Source: UBA1014 sp964344035
Lineage (GTDB): Bacteria > SAR324 > NAC60-12
Assembly (NCBI GenBank): GCA_964344035.1
Contig: CAYFLK010000083.1
Span: 1-13,301 of the forward strand
DNA: 13,301 nucleotides
Direction of reading: 5' to 3'
Positions within the stretch are counted from its first letter, which is position 1. Each line of letters starts with the position of its first letter. Shown in pieces: positions 7,050 through 13,301 of this stretch. The translations under genes were made by a program, and so were the position numbers. The notes under the pieces are model-generated. The model was not told the DNA's origin. It worked only from the letters and a program-made list of their open reading frames with translations, and searched no databases.

Positions 7050-8393
7050 ATGAGAAAGAACAAACTGTTTGGGTTGTGCCTGTCACTGGCGGTGATAGGC
7101 GCTGTAAGCATAGTCCCGGCCTTGATGGCGGCGGAACAGTTCATCCCTGGACTGTCCTACCGTACAGGTCCCTACGCAGCTGGCGGATCCGGATTTTTCG
7201 GAGGTATTCTGGATTACGCGAGTTTGCTGAATGAACGAGACGGCGGGATCAACGGCGTGAAGATCACTTGGGAAGAGTGTGAAACAGCCTACAATTCAGA
7301 CCGTGGCGTAGAGTGCTACGAACGTCTCAAAAGCAGGCCGAATAATTTCGGGCCGGTTCACCCGCTCAGCACGGGTATCACCTACAGGCTGATTGAGCGT
7401 GCCACCGCGGACAAGGTCCCGGTTATCTCCATGGGATATGGCCGCACCGACGCTACCGACGGACGTGTTTTCCCTTTCATCTTTCCGCTGGTGACTAACT
7501 ACTGGAGTCAGAACACGGCAAAGATCAAGTATATCGGCCAGCTTGAAGGCGGGATGGGGAACCTGAAAGGCAAGAAGATTGCCAATCTCTATCATGAATC
7601 AAGCTACGGCAAGGAAACCATTCCGGTGTTGAACAAGCAGGCGGAAATGTATGGTTTTGAGGTGAAACACTTCCCTGTGCCGCATCCGGGACTGGATCAG
7701 AAAGCCACTTGGCTGCAGATTGCCCGTGTATTCAAGCCTGACTGGGTGATTCTGCGTGGATGGGGTGTGATGAACCCCACGGCGCTCAAAGAAGCCGCCA
7801 GGGTCCGTTTCCCCGCGAATAAAATCATCGGTGTCTGGTGGAGCGGCGCCGAGGAAGACGTGATACCTGCAGGCAAAGCAGCAGTCGGTTACCGTGCAGC
7901 TGGTTTCCACCCGTCAGGAAGGGATTTTAAAGTCATTGATGAAATCCTGGAACATGTCCACGGTAAGCTGAAGGGTAACATTTCACCTCAGCGTGTGGGT
8001 ACTATTTATTACAACCGCGGCTTGATAGCCGGAGTGCTCACATTCGAAGCCGTACGAACCGCACAGGAGAAGTTCGGAAAAGGCCAGACCATGAACGGTG
8101 AACAAATACGTTGGGGATTGGAAAACCTCAATATTAGCACAGCACGACTGAAAGAACTCGGACTGGAAGGGTTGATGGCCCCGATCAAAATCAGTTGTTC
8201 GGATCATGAGGGTGGCGGCCCTGTAATGTTCAGTGAGTGGGACGGTCATAAATGGGTCCGTGTAAGCGACTGGATTGCCACAGACCAGTCCATTGTGCGG
8301 CCGATGATTGAAGCTTCCGCTTCTAAATATGCCAAGGAAAAAGGGCTTGCCTACCGTAAAGGCATGTCTCTAGGGTCCGACTGCGGAAGCTGA
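7050..8393 (+). CDS. livK: Periplasmic substrate-binding protein, LivK-like (type I PBP)
   Basis: Ligand-capturing component of the importer. A cleavable signal peptide is plain: basic MRKNK, a hydrophobic core, and likely cleavage after ALMAA (about residue 28). Mature-domain hallmarks of the type I periplasmic-binding fold are RTGPYAAGGSGFFGGILDY near 38-56, INERDGG-like NERDGGINGVKITWE near 61-75, LSTGITYRLIE near 106-116 and KGKKIANLYHESSYGKE near 173-189. Cys77 and Cys89 are well placed for a periplasmic disulfide; Cys383 and Cys445 are a second possible pair. At 447 aa it is longer than E. coli LivK/LivJ and belongs to an atypical subgroup of the family. The product is named from family and position, so the ligand is unknown. 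The start is fixed by the strong ribosome site. No lipobox is present. Confidence 0.92.
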   Translation: MRKNKLFGLCLSLAVIGAVSIVPALMAAEQFIPGLSYRTGPYAAGGSGFFGGILDYASLLNERDGGINGVKITWEECETAYNSDRGVECYERLKSRPNNFGPVHPLSTGITYRLIERATADKVPVISMGYGRTDATDGRVFPFIFPLVTNYWSQNTAKIKYIGQLEGGMGNLKGKKIANLYHESSYGKETIPVLNKQAEMYGFEVKHFPVPHPGLDQKATWLQIARVFKPDWVILRGWGVMNPTALKEAARVRFPANKIIGVWWSGAEEDVIPAGKAAVGYRAAGFHPSGRDFKVIDEILEHVHGKLKGNISPQRVGTIYYNRGLIAGVLTFEAVRTAQEKFGKGQTMNGEQIRWGLENLNISTARLKELGLEGLMAPIKISCSDHEGGGPVMFSEWDGHKWVRVSDWIATDQSIVRPMIEASASKYAKEKGLAYRKGMSLGSDCGS

Positions 8394-8400
8394 TCCAAAA

Positions 8401-8427
8401 AGAGTGGCTGCCTGTCGCAGCTGCTCT
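8401..8427 (-). terminator. Hairpin after livK; terminator-like on the minus strand
   Basis: 8401-8411 pairs with 8417-8427 (11 bp, two of them G-U, 5-nt loop), starting 8 nt after the livK stop. On the + strand it is preceded by AAAAAG and not followed by T. Read on the minus strand, the same stem is followed by TTTTTGG, which is the form of an intrinsic terminator. No minus-strand gene exists in the window, so it would block antisense transcription into livK, or it may act simply as a 3' stabiliser of the livK message. Confidence 0.4.
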
Positions 8428-8480
8428 ACCAGAACCCAAAAGAAGCCTTTGCTTACATGGCATGGCTTTTCCTACCCCAG

Positions 8481-8507
8481 TCTCTGCCGGGTTCTCCCCG
8501 GCAGAGA
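8481..8507 (+). terminator. 11-bp GC-rich hairpin ending the liv unit
   Basis: 8481-8491 pairs perfectly with 8497-8507 around a 5-nt loop (TTCTC). The stem is GC-rich and very stable, and lies 88 nt after the livK stop. The bases that follow (ACCTATAAGTTTC) contain no U run, so termination would be non-canonical or the hairpin may serve as an mRNA 3' end after trimming. Confidence 0.5.
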
Positions 8508-8668
8508 ACCTATAAGTTTCGATAAACAAAAACACTAACTGCCATCCCGGTTTCAAGAAAGCCTGTTCTAGTTCCTGATAATGCAGTGCAGGATTGATCT
8601 TGAAATGTTGTGCCATAACTATTAAAAAAATATGTTGTCTATTTTATTCTCATTATGCAGAACTATTT
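8508..8668 (+). promoter_or_regulatory. AT-rich leader and possible promoter of the gld-like unit
   Basis: This gap separates the two gene groups and probably carries the promoter of the second. Candidates are TTGAAA at 8600-8605 (good -35) with TTAAAA at 8622-8627, or TTGTGC at 8608-8613 with TATGTT at 8631-8636 (17-nt spacer). Neither is convincing. A weak 5-bp dyad (TCCTG 8573-8577 with CAGGA 8589-8593) is also present. No gene is seen. Confidence 0.25.
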
Positions 8669-9607
8669 ATGATTCGTGTTGAGGCATTAAGCAAGCAATT
8701 CGGATGGTTTCAGGCAGTTGACAAGATTACCTTCGAAGTTCGGCAGGGAGAGGTGCTGGGTTTTCTAGGTCCCAACGGCGCGGGCAAATCCACGACGATG
8801 AAAATGCTGACCTGTTACCTGCCGCCCAGTTCCGGGAGCGCGGAAGTCAACGGTTACAGCATACTCAAGCAGCCTTTGGATGTGCGTGGTCAAATCGGAT
8901 ATCTTCCGGAAAGCGCGCCATCATACAATGAAATGCAGGTTGAAGAGTTCTTGAAGTTCATTGCCGAGGTCCGGGGTTTCACCGGCAGCGAGCTGAACCG
9001 CAGGGTCAGCCGCGTACTGGAAATGACAGCCTTGAGGGACGCCCGCCGACAGATTATCGACACCCTTTCCAAGGGTTACCGTCAGCGCACCTGTCTCGCG
9101 CAGGCCCTGCTACACGATCCCCCGGTATTGATCCTGGATGAACCAACAGACGGACTGGACCCGAACCAGAAACATGAAGTCCGCGAATTGATCCGCCAGA
9201 TAAGCGAAGATCGGACCATCCTCATTTCAACGCACATCCTCGAAGAAGTGGAAGCAGTTTGCACCTGTGCCTTGATCATTTCCGAAGGACGCATGGTGGG
9301 ATACGGCACCCCGGATGAGTTGTTGTCTCAATCGTTATACCGCAACGCTGTTACCGTCAGCGTTAACGGTATCGAAACCGCGAAACTGATTGAAGAACTA
9401 AACCAAATCGATGAGGTTTTTTCCGTTGAACACCTTGAAGACATGTCCACCGGCGCAGTCACGGTGAGGATTTTCCCCAAAAACCGGGAACCTATCTCAG
9501 GAGAGATCGAACGGTTTCTCAAATCACGAGAGATGCGGGTGGAACAACTCTATGTTGAACGGGGAAGGCTGGATGAGGTTTTTCGCAAACTGACCATCGG
9601 AAATTGA
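8669..9607 (+). CDS. gldA: GldA-type ABC transporter ATP-binding protein
   Basis: Cytoplasmic ATPase of an ABC-2-type system. From ATG 8669 it is 312 aa: Walker A GPNGAGKS about 34-41, the LPESAPSY stretch near 79-86 (typical of GldA/CcmA-like ATPases), signature LSKGYRQR about 133-140, Walker B LILDEPTDGLDP about 154-165 and H-loop THILEE near 188-193. A C-terminal region of about 90 residues ends in VERGRLDEVFRKLT, as usual in this family. An in-frame TTG at 8594 would add 25 residues of cysteine-rich, non-family sequence, so the ATG is preferred, although no ribosome site is obvious. The permease starts 22 nt downstream. GldA names the family; a role in gliding is not implied. Confidence 0.9.
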   Translation: MIRVEALSKQFGWFQAVDKITFEVRQGEVLGFLGPNGAGKSTTMKMLTCYLPPSSGSAEVNGYSILKQPLDVRGQIGYLPESAPSYNEMQVEEFLKFIAEVRGFTGSELNRRVSRVLEMTALRDARRQIIDTLSKGYRQRTCLAQALLHDPPVLILDEPTDGLDPNQKHEVRELIRQISEDRTILISTHILEEVEAVCTCALIISEGRMVGYGTPDELLSQSLYRNAVTVSVNGIETAKLIEELNQIDEVFSVEHLEDMSTGAVTVRIFPKNREPISGEIERFLKSREMRVEQLYVERGRLDEVFRKLTIGN

Positions 9608-9629
9608 ACTGAAAATAAATATAAGTGTT

Positions 9630-10364
9630 ATGCGCGGATTGACGCCGATTTTTAAAAGGGAACTGCTTGCATACTTTCGGTCTCCTGTTGCCTATGTTTT
9701 TATCATCATCTTTCTTGCGGCAAATGCCGGGTGTACTTTTTTGCTTGGCAATTTCTACGATTCAAACCAGGCAAACCTGGAAATATTCTTCCTTTTTCAC
9801 CCATGGTTGTATCTGTTTCTGATCCCTGCGGTAGGCATGCGCCTTTGGGCTGAGGAAAGGCGTGCAGGGACCGGCGAACTGTTGCTGACCCTGCCGGTCC
9901 GGATAACCACTACTGTTTTCGCCAAATTTCTTGCAGCATGGGTGTTTATCGCGTTCTCGCTGGCGCTCACCTTTCCGATGGTCCTCACTGTCCAATACCT
10001 GGGAGACCCGGATAGCGGTCCGATCATCACCGGATACCTGGGCTCCCTGCTGATGGCCGGGGCCTATCTGGCAATTGCAAGTTTCACCTCCGCGCTGACG
10101 AAAAACCAGGTGATCAGTTTTATACTCAGCGTTAACATCTGCCTGGTCCTGGTTCTATCCGGATGGGGGGTGATGTCGGATATACTGAATACAGTTTTCC
10201 CGGTATGGCTGACCGATCTGATCAGTCAGTTCAGTTTCACCACGCATTTTGACGCAATGCGCCGGGGCGTGGTGGATGTGCGGGATTTCATATTCTTCCT
10301 TTCAATCATCATCTTCATGCTGATGACAAATGTGGTCGTTCTTGATACGCACAAAGCTTCCTGA
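9630..10364 (+). CDS. gldF: ABC-2-type permease, GldF-like
   Basis: Membrane subunit partnering the preceding ATPase. In 244 aa there are six hydrophobic segments (about 18-40, 55-72, 97-122, 135-155, 161-180, 218-238). The cytoplasmic stretch MRLWAEERRAGTGELLLTLPV (70-90), between helices 2 and 3, is the family's coupling signature. The N-terminal IFKRELLAYFRSP is typical of ABC-2 permeases that begin with an amphipathic helix. It has no substrate-specific motif. It sits 22 nt after the ATPase gene and 56 nt before the GldG-like gene, which suggests one transcript. Confidence 0.88.
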   Translation: MRGLTPIFKRELLAYFRSPVAYVFIIIFLAANAGCTFLLGNFYDSNQANLEIFFLFHPWLYLFLIPAVGMRLWAEERRAGTGELLLTLPVRITTTVFAKFLAAWVFIAFSLALTFPMVLTVQYLGDPDSGPIITGYLGSLLMAGAYLAIASFTSALTKNQVISFILSVNICLVLVLSGWGVMSDILNTVFPVWLTDLISQFSFTTHFDAMRRGVVDVRDFIFFLSIIIFMLMTNVVVLDTHKAS

Positions 10365-10420
10365 TCTCAGTTCACTTACTGGAACTGCGCGCAGCTAAGC
10401 TTCAGTATTTAATTATAGTC

Positions 10421-12343
10421 ATGTTCCGTGCCTGGTCCTATTCCTCGGCAAGCGTCGTACTTTTGTTCATTTCACTTGTGGCGGTCAATGTAGTCGCATT
10501 TTATCTGCCCTGGCGGGTTGACTTCACCGAGGAACAACTATACACCGTTTCCAGTGGATCCCGCAAAATACTGGACGGGTTGAAAGACCCAGTCCGGATC
10601 AAGTTCTATTTTTCCTCTGGCAGTGAGGAACTGCCGCCTATTTTGAAGAATTATGCACAGCGTGTTCGAGAACTGTTGCTAGAGTTTGAATCCATCTCCG
10701 GAGGGAACCTGTCTGTGGATGTATTTGATCCGAAACCTGATTCCGATGAGGAGGAATGGGCGGAAAAATATGGCATCAATCCCATGACTCTGCCACAGGG
10801 AACGAGGGTGTATTTCGGGGCGGTGGTGCTGATGCTGGACAGGGAGATGAGTATCCCGTTTTTTGATCCAAGGCGGGAGAAATTCCTGGAATACGATCTT
10901 TCCCAGGCAATCTATAAAGTCAGTACAACCGAGGAAACAAAAGTCGGGCTGCTTACTTCTTTGAACCTAAGCGGGGGGCGCTCGATGATTCCGGGACAGC
11001 CTCCGGCACAAAAATGGGTATTTCTCAATGAACTCGAAAAATCAGTTGAAGTGGAACTGCTTTCACTGAATACAGAGGAAATCCCATCAGACATCAGCCT
11101 GTTGCTGGTAATGCACCCAAAGAATTTCAGTGCGCGTTTAAAATACGCGATTGATCAGTTTTTGCTTCGCGGGGGAAGTTTGATTGTGATGATCGATCCA
11201 AACGGGCGCGCGGACCTCGCTTCTCCTGAAAACCAGTTTGGCCGGCAGCCGCAAATCACCAGCGACCTTCCTGAATTATTGCGGGTTTGGGGGGTGAACT
11301 ATGACAAAAGCAAGGTCGCTGGAGATCCTGAATTTGCCACTCCCGTGAATACTCCCTCCGGAGTGATGCGTTTCCCGATGTGGATGAGTTTCGGGGGTAA
11401 AGCCCTGGATCAGAACCATCCGCTAACAGCACAGCTGGAAAATCTGCTCTTCATTGAAGCAGGCGCGTTGAGCAAAGACAACCAAAGCGAACATGAATTC
11501 ATGCCCCTGCTGTCGCTTTCCGGGCAAAGCGGGATGCTCGATTCTTTCATGCTGCGCTTCGTACAACCCACGCAGATTGCCAGGGAATTGAAACCGGACC
11601 AACAGCGAAAAGCTCTGGTGGCGTGGGTTTCAGGGAAATTTAAAACCGCGTTTCCGGATGGGCAGCCGGCAAAGGAGAAAAAAGGGGGAGAAGAGGAGGG
11701 GGAGGAAGAAAACAAACCGCTTAAGAATCAGCACATCGATGCTGCATCAGCAGCGGTTTCCGTGCTGTTGATCAGCGATATCGATTTCATAAGCGATGCT
11801 TTTTCCGTACAGAAACTAAACTTTCTCGGTCAGCAGATCATCCAGCCTTCTAATGATAATCTCAACCTGATGCTCAACGCAGTGGAACATCTTTCAGGTA
11901 ACGAGGCGTTGATGAGCATTCGCTCCCGCGGGAAGTTCACCCGTCCTTTTGCCAGGTTGCAGGCGTTGCAGTTACAGGCGCAGATGCAATACCAGCAAGA
12001 GGAAGCACAACTGCAGGCGACACTTGATAGGGTGCAGAAACAACTTGATCAACTGCTGGAATCCGCAGGCAAGAAAGGCAAGAGAGAAGTAATCCTGCCT
12101 CTGGAAGTGCAGGCGGAAATCAAACGATTCCGGTCTGAGGAACGGCAGACAAGGAAGAAATTACGGGAGGTACGGAAAGTGCTTCGTCAGGTTATCGAAA
12201 GCCTGGGCAACTGGCTGATCGCCCTGAACATGCTTGCCGTTCCACTTCTGGTCGGAGTAATCGGTGTACTTTTTTACCGCAAACGGATCCAAACCCGCGG
12301 CAACGACAAACCGATACAAAAACCTGCCCGTTCCGCATCCTGA
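10421..12343 (+). CDS. gldG: GldG-like membrane-anchored ABC auxiliary protein
   Basis: Large accessory protein of the same ABC system, with one helix at each end (about 10-30 and 597-618) and the bulk between them predicted outside the cytoplasm. The early stretch DFTEEQLYTVSSGSRKILDGLKDPVRIKFYFS (34-65) is the hallmark of GldG/ABC-2 auxiliary proteins. A Rossmann-like part follows (KVGLLTSLNLSGG about 174-186; QFLLRGGSLIVMIDPNG about 246-262). A Lys/Gly/Glu linker (about 418-432) precedes the second conserved stretch (VSVLLISDIDFISDAF, 447-461; NLMLNAVEHLSGNEALMSIRSRG, 482-504). Residues about 510-595 form a long Gln/Glu/Arg-rich coiled coil before the last helix. The length of 640 aa suits the family. 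No ribosome site is seen before the ATG. Confidence 0.88.
   Translation: MFRAWSYSSASVVLLFISLVAVNVVAFYLPWRVDFTEEQLYTVSSGSRKILDGLKDPVRIKFYFSSGSEELPPILKNYAQRVRELLLEFESISGGNLSVDVFDPKPDSDEEEWAEKYGINPMTLPQGTRVYFGAVVLMLDREMSIPFFDPRREKFLEYDLSQAIYKVSTTEETKVGLLTSLNLSGGRSMIPGQPPAQKWVFLNELEKSVEVELLSLNTEEIPSDISLLLVMHPKNFSARLKYAIDQFLLRGGSLIVMIDPNGRADLASPENQFGRQPQITSDLPELLRVWGVNYDKSKVAGDPEFATPVNTPSGVMRFPMWMSFGGKALDQNHPLTAQLENLLFIEAGALSKDNQSEHEFMPLLSLSGQSGMLDSFMLRFVQPTQIARELKPDQQRKALVAWVSGKFKTAFPDGQPAKEKKGGEEEGEEENKPLKNQHIDAASAAVSVLLISDIDFISDAFSVQKLNFLGQQIIQPSNDNLNLMLNAVEHLSGNEALMSIRSRGKFTRPFARLQALQLQAQMQYQQEEAQLQATLDRVQKQLDQLLESAGKKGKREVILPLEVQAEIKRFRSEERQTRKKLREVRKVLRQVIESLGNWLIALNMLAVPLLVGVIGVLFYRKRIQTRGNDKPIQKPARSAS
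11671..11712 (+). repeat. 42-nt uninterrupted purine tract inside the GldG-like gene
   Basis: All 42 bases are A or G on the coding strand, encoding the Lys/Gly/Glu-rich linker (KEKKGGEEEGEEE). Homopurine runs of this length can form triplex structures and slip during replication. The run of A's followed by G's is the likeliest slippage point. The reading frame is intact here. Confidence 0.7.
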
Positions 12344-12432
12344 TCAAACACGCTGTGTCCTTTTTCCAGGATGCCTTCCCACACAAAAATGGAGGGGTCC
12401 GGATTTATATCTCCTCTATCATCCTTTCAGTG

Positions 12433-13224
12433 ATGTCAAACGATCGCCTTCTGCTCCGAATCCATGCTGCGCAGACAATCGCTAGGGAAGCAGGGTGCCT
12501 GGCGATGCACCATTTCCGTAATCGTGAATCCCTGCAGTTGGAAACGAAAGGTCCGTTGGACTGGGTCAGCAAAGCTGACCGCGAGGTGGAACAGTTGATC
12601 AGGGATCGATTGTTCACGCTGTTTCCAGAGGACGGATACCTCGGTGAAGAAACCGGGTCGGACAAGCTCGACGCTGAAGGCATCTGGGTAGTTGATCCGA
12701 TTGACGGCACCTCCTGTTTTGTCAAGGGGATGCCATTGTGGTGTGTCTCCATTGCCTACCTCCTAAAAGATGGTTCGATTCCGATAGGCGTAATTTACCA
12801 ACCCTGTACGGATGAAATATATGTTGCTGATCCCAATAATAACGCTTGGCTGAATGGAAAACCCATGAGAGCGCAGAGGGTTGATTCGTTAGCGGATGGG
12901 ATCTTTGCAATCGGATATTCTCACCGCGCCGATCAAAAAGCCACCCGGAAGATGCTCGATTTTGTAATCAGCCGTAAAGGTCAGTTCGAATCTCTCGGTT
13001 CCGGGGCTCTGATGACTGCTTACGTTGCATCAGGACGTTACATAGGTTTCTATGAATCACAGATCAATTCCTGGGACTGCCTTGCCGCCATCGCACTAGT
13101 CCGTGCTTCCGGTGGGTGGACCAACGATTTTCTTGCCGACAGTGGTTTGCTGAATGGGAATTATATCGCAGCGTCGGCGCCGGGGTTGCAAGGTGCAGTG
13201 GCAGCCATGTTGCAGAAATTATAA
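12433..13224 (+). CDS. Inositol-monophosphatase-family phosphatase
   Basis: Mg-dependent, Li-sensitive-type phosphatase family, which includes inositol monophosphatase, 3'(2'),5'-bisphosphate nucleotidase (CysQ) and histidinol-phosphatase HisN. Counting from ATG 12433 (263 aa), metal-site residues are E72/E73 in LGEETGSD, D88 and D91 in the DPIDGT motif (88-93), D49 in VSKADREVE, and D215 in NSWDCLAAIALVRASGG. All are intact, so it should be active. The stretch after DGT (CFVKGMPLWCVSIA) is closest in wording to HisN- or general IMPase-type members; the exact substrate cannot be told. An in-frame GTG at 12355 gives 26 more residues with no family likeness. A GGAGG at 12391 sits before an ATT rather than a standard start, so the start is uncertain. 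It is the last gene of the gld-like unit, 89 nt after the GldG-like gene. Confidence 0.85.
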   Translation: MSNDRLLLRIHAAQTIAREAGCLAMHHFRNRESLQLETKGPLDWVSKADREVEQLIRDRLFTLFPEDGYLGEETGSDKLDAEGIWVVDPIDGTSCFVKGMPLWCVSIAYLLKDGSIPIGVIYQPCTDEIYVADPNNNAWLNGKPMRAQRVDSLADGIFAIGYSHRADQKATRKMLDFVISRKGQFESLGSGALMTAYVASGRYIGFYESQINSWDCLAAIALVRASGGWTNDFLADSGLLNGNYIAASAPGLQGAVAAMLQKL

Positions 13225-13301
13225 ATATAGGTTTTGTGTAATCAGAAAAAAAGGCTCTGTTCGAGTTAAGTGTTGATTATCCAGCAACACAGCTAAGATA
13301 T
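13225..13301 (+). other. Downstream non-coding tail
   Basis: AT-rich end of the window with no gene seen. It has one 6-bp dyad (GTGTTG 13270-13275 with CAACAC 13285-13290) that could form a weak hairpin; no T run follows within the window, so it cannot be called a terminator. Confidence 0.3.

Noticed and set aside
8594..8668. TTG-started N-terminal extension of the GldA-like ATPase
   Set aside because: The extension is cysteine-rich non-family sequence in an AT-rich leader; homologues start at MIRVE-like residues.
10368..10387. 6-bp hairpin between the GldF-like and GldG-like genes
   Set aside because: Short stem, 8-nt loop and no T run; likely chance and not enough for a terminator.
12355..12432. 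Upstream GTG start for the IMPase gene giving 26 more residues
   Set aside because: The added residues resemble nothing in the family and family similarity begins right after ATG 12433; kept only as an alternative.
13251..13270. GTTCGAG near the window end resembling a tRNA T-loop
   Set aside because: No acceptor stem, D-arm or anticodon arm can be built around it.
1..13301. Phage defence, toxin-antitoxin, CRISPR or mobile-element system
   Set aside because: No nuclease, transposase, integrase, repeat-spacer array or antitoxin-like gene pair is visible; all large frames belong to transport or metabolism.

Overview
The window holds ten protein genes, all on the + strand, in two apparent transcription units, plus one doubtful small ORF. 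No tRNA, rRNA, CRISPR array, insertion sequence or integrase gene was seen. Base composition is near-even. Gene content points to a Gram-negative, proteobacterium-like organism: a periplasmic binding protein with a cleavable signal peptide, LivHM permeases, and an acyl-CoA ligase clustered with liv genes. The phylum cannot be fixed from the sequence. Recognisable Shine-Dalgarno sites are scarce.

Region 1 (about 1-8393) is a branched-chain-amino-acid-type (HAAT family) ABC importer headed by an AMP-forming acyl-CoA synthetase. The order is ligase, livF, livG, livH, livM, livK. From memory, this ligase-livFGHMK layout recurs in proteobacteria. Two features support the same subfamily here: the basic C-terminal tail of LivF and the extra C-terminal beta-rich tail of the ligase. 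A reasonable reading is that the importer brings in a carboxylic acid (aromatic, aliphatic or amino-acid-like) and the ligase traps it as a CoA thioester. The substrate cannot be read from sequence.

This copy departs from the usual form in several ways. LivG carries about 130 extra N-terminal residues that look like a separate alpha/beta domain. LivH has about 100 extra residues containing additional membrane segments. A possible 45-codon ORF sits between livG and livH. A 130-nt hairpin-rich leader with mutually exclusive folds, followed by an unusually strong ribosome site, precedes livK. Two strong hairpins follow livK.

Region 2 (about 8508-13224) is a second ABC unit related to the GldA-GldF-GldG group: an ATPase, a six-helix ABC-2 permease, and a GldG-like membrane-anchored periplasmic protein with a C-terminal coiled coil. 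An inositol-monophosphatase-family enzyme follows. In proteobacteria, as I recall, such cassettes usually continue with a DUF4340 protein; none is present here before the phosphatase. This set is more likely involved in envelope assembly or transport than in gliding, but its cargo is unknown. The last 77 bases show no gene.
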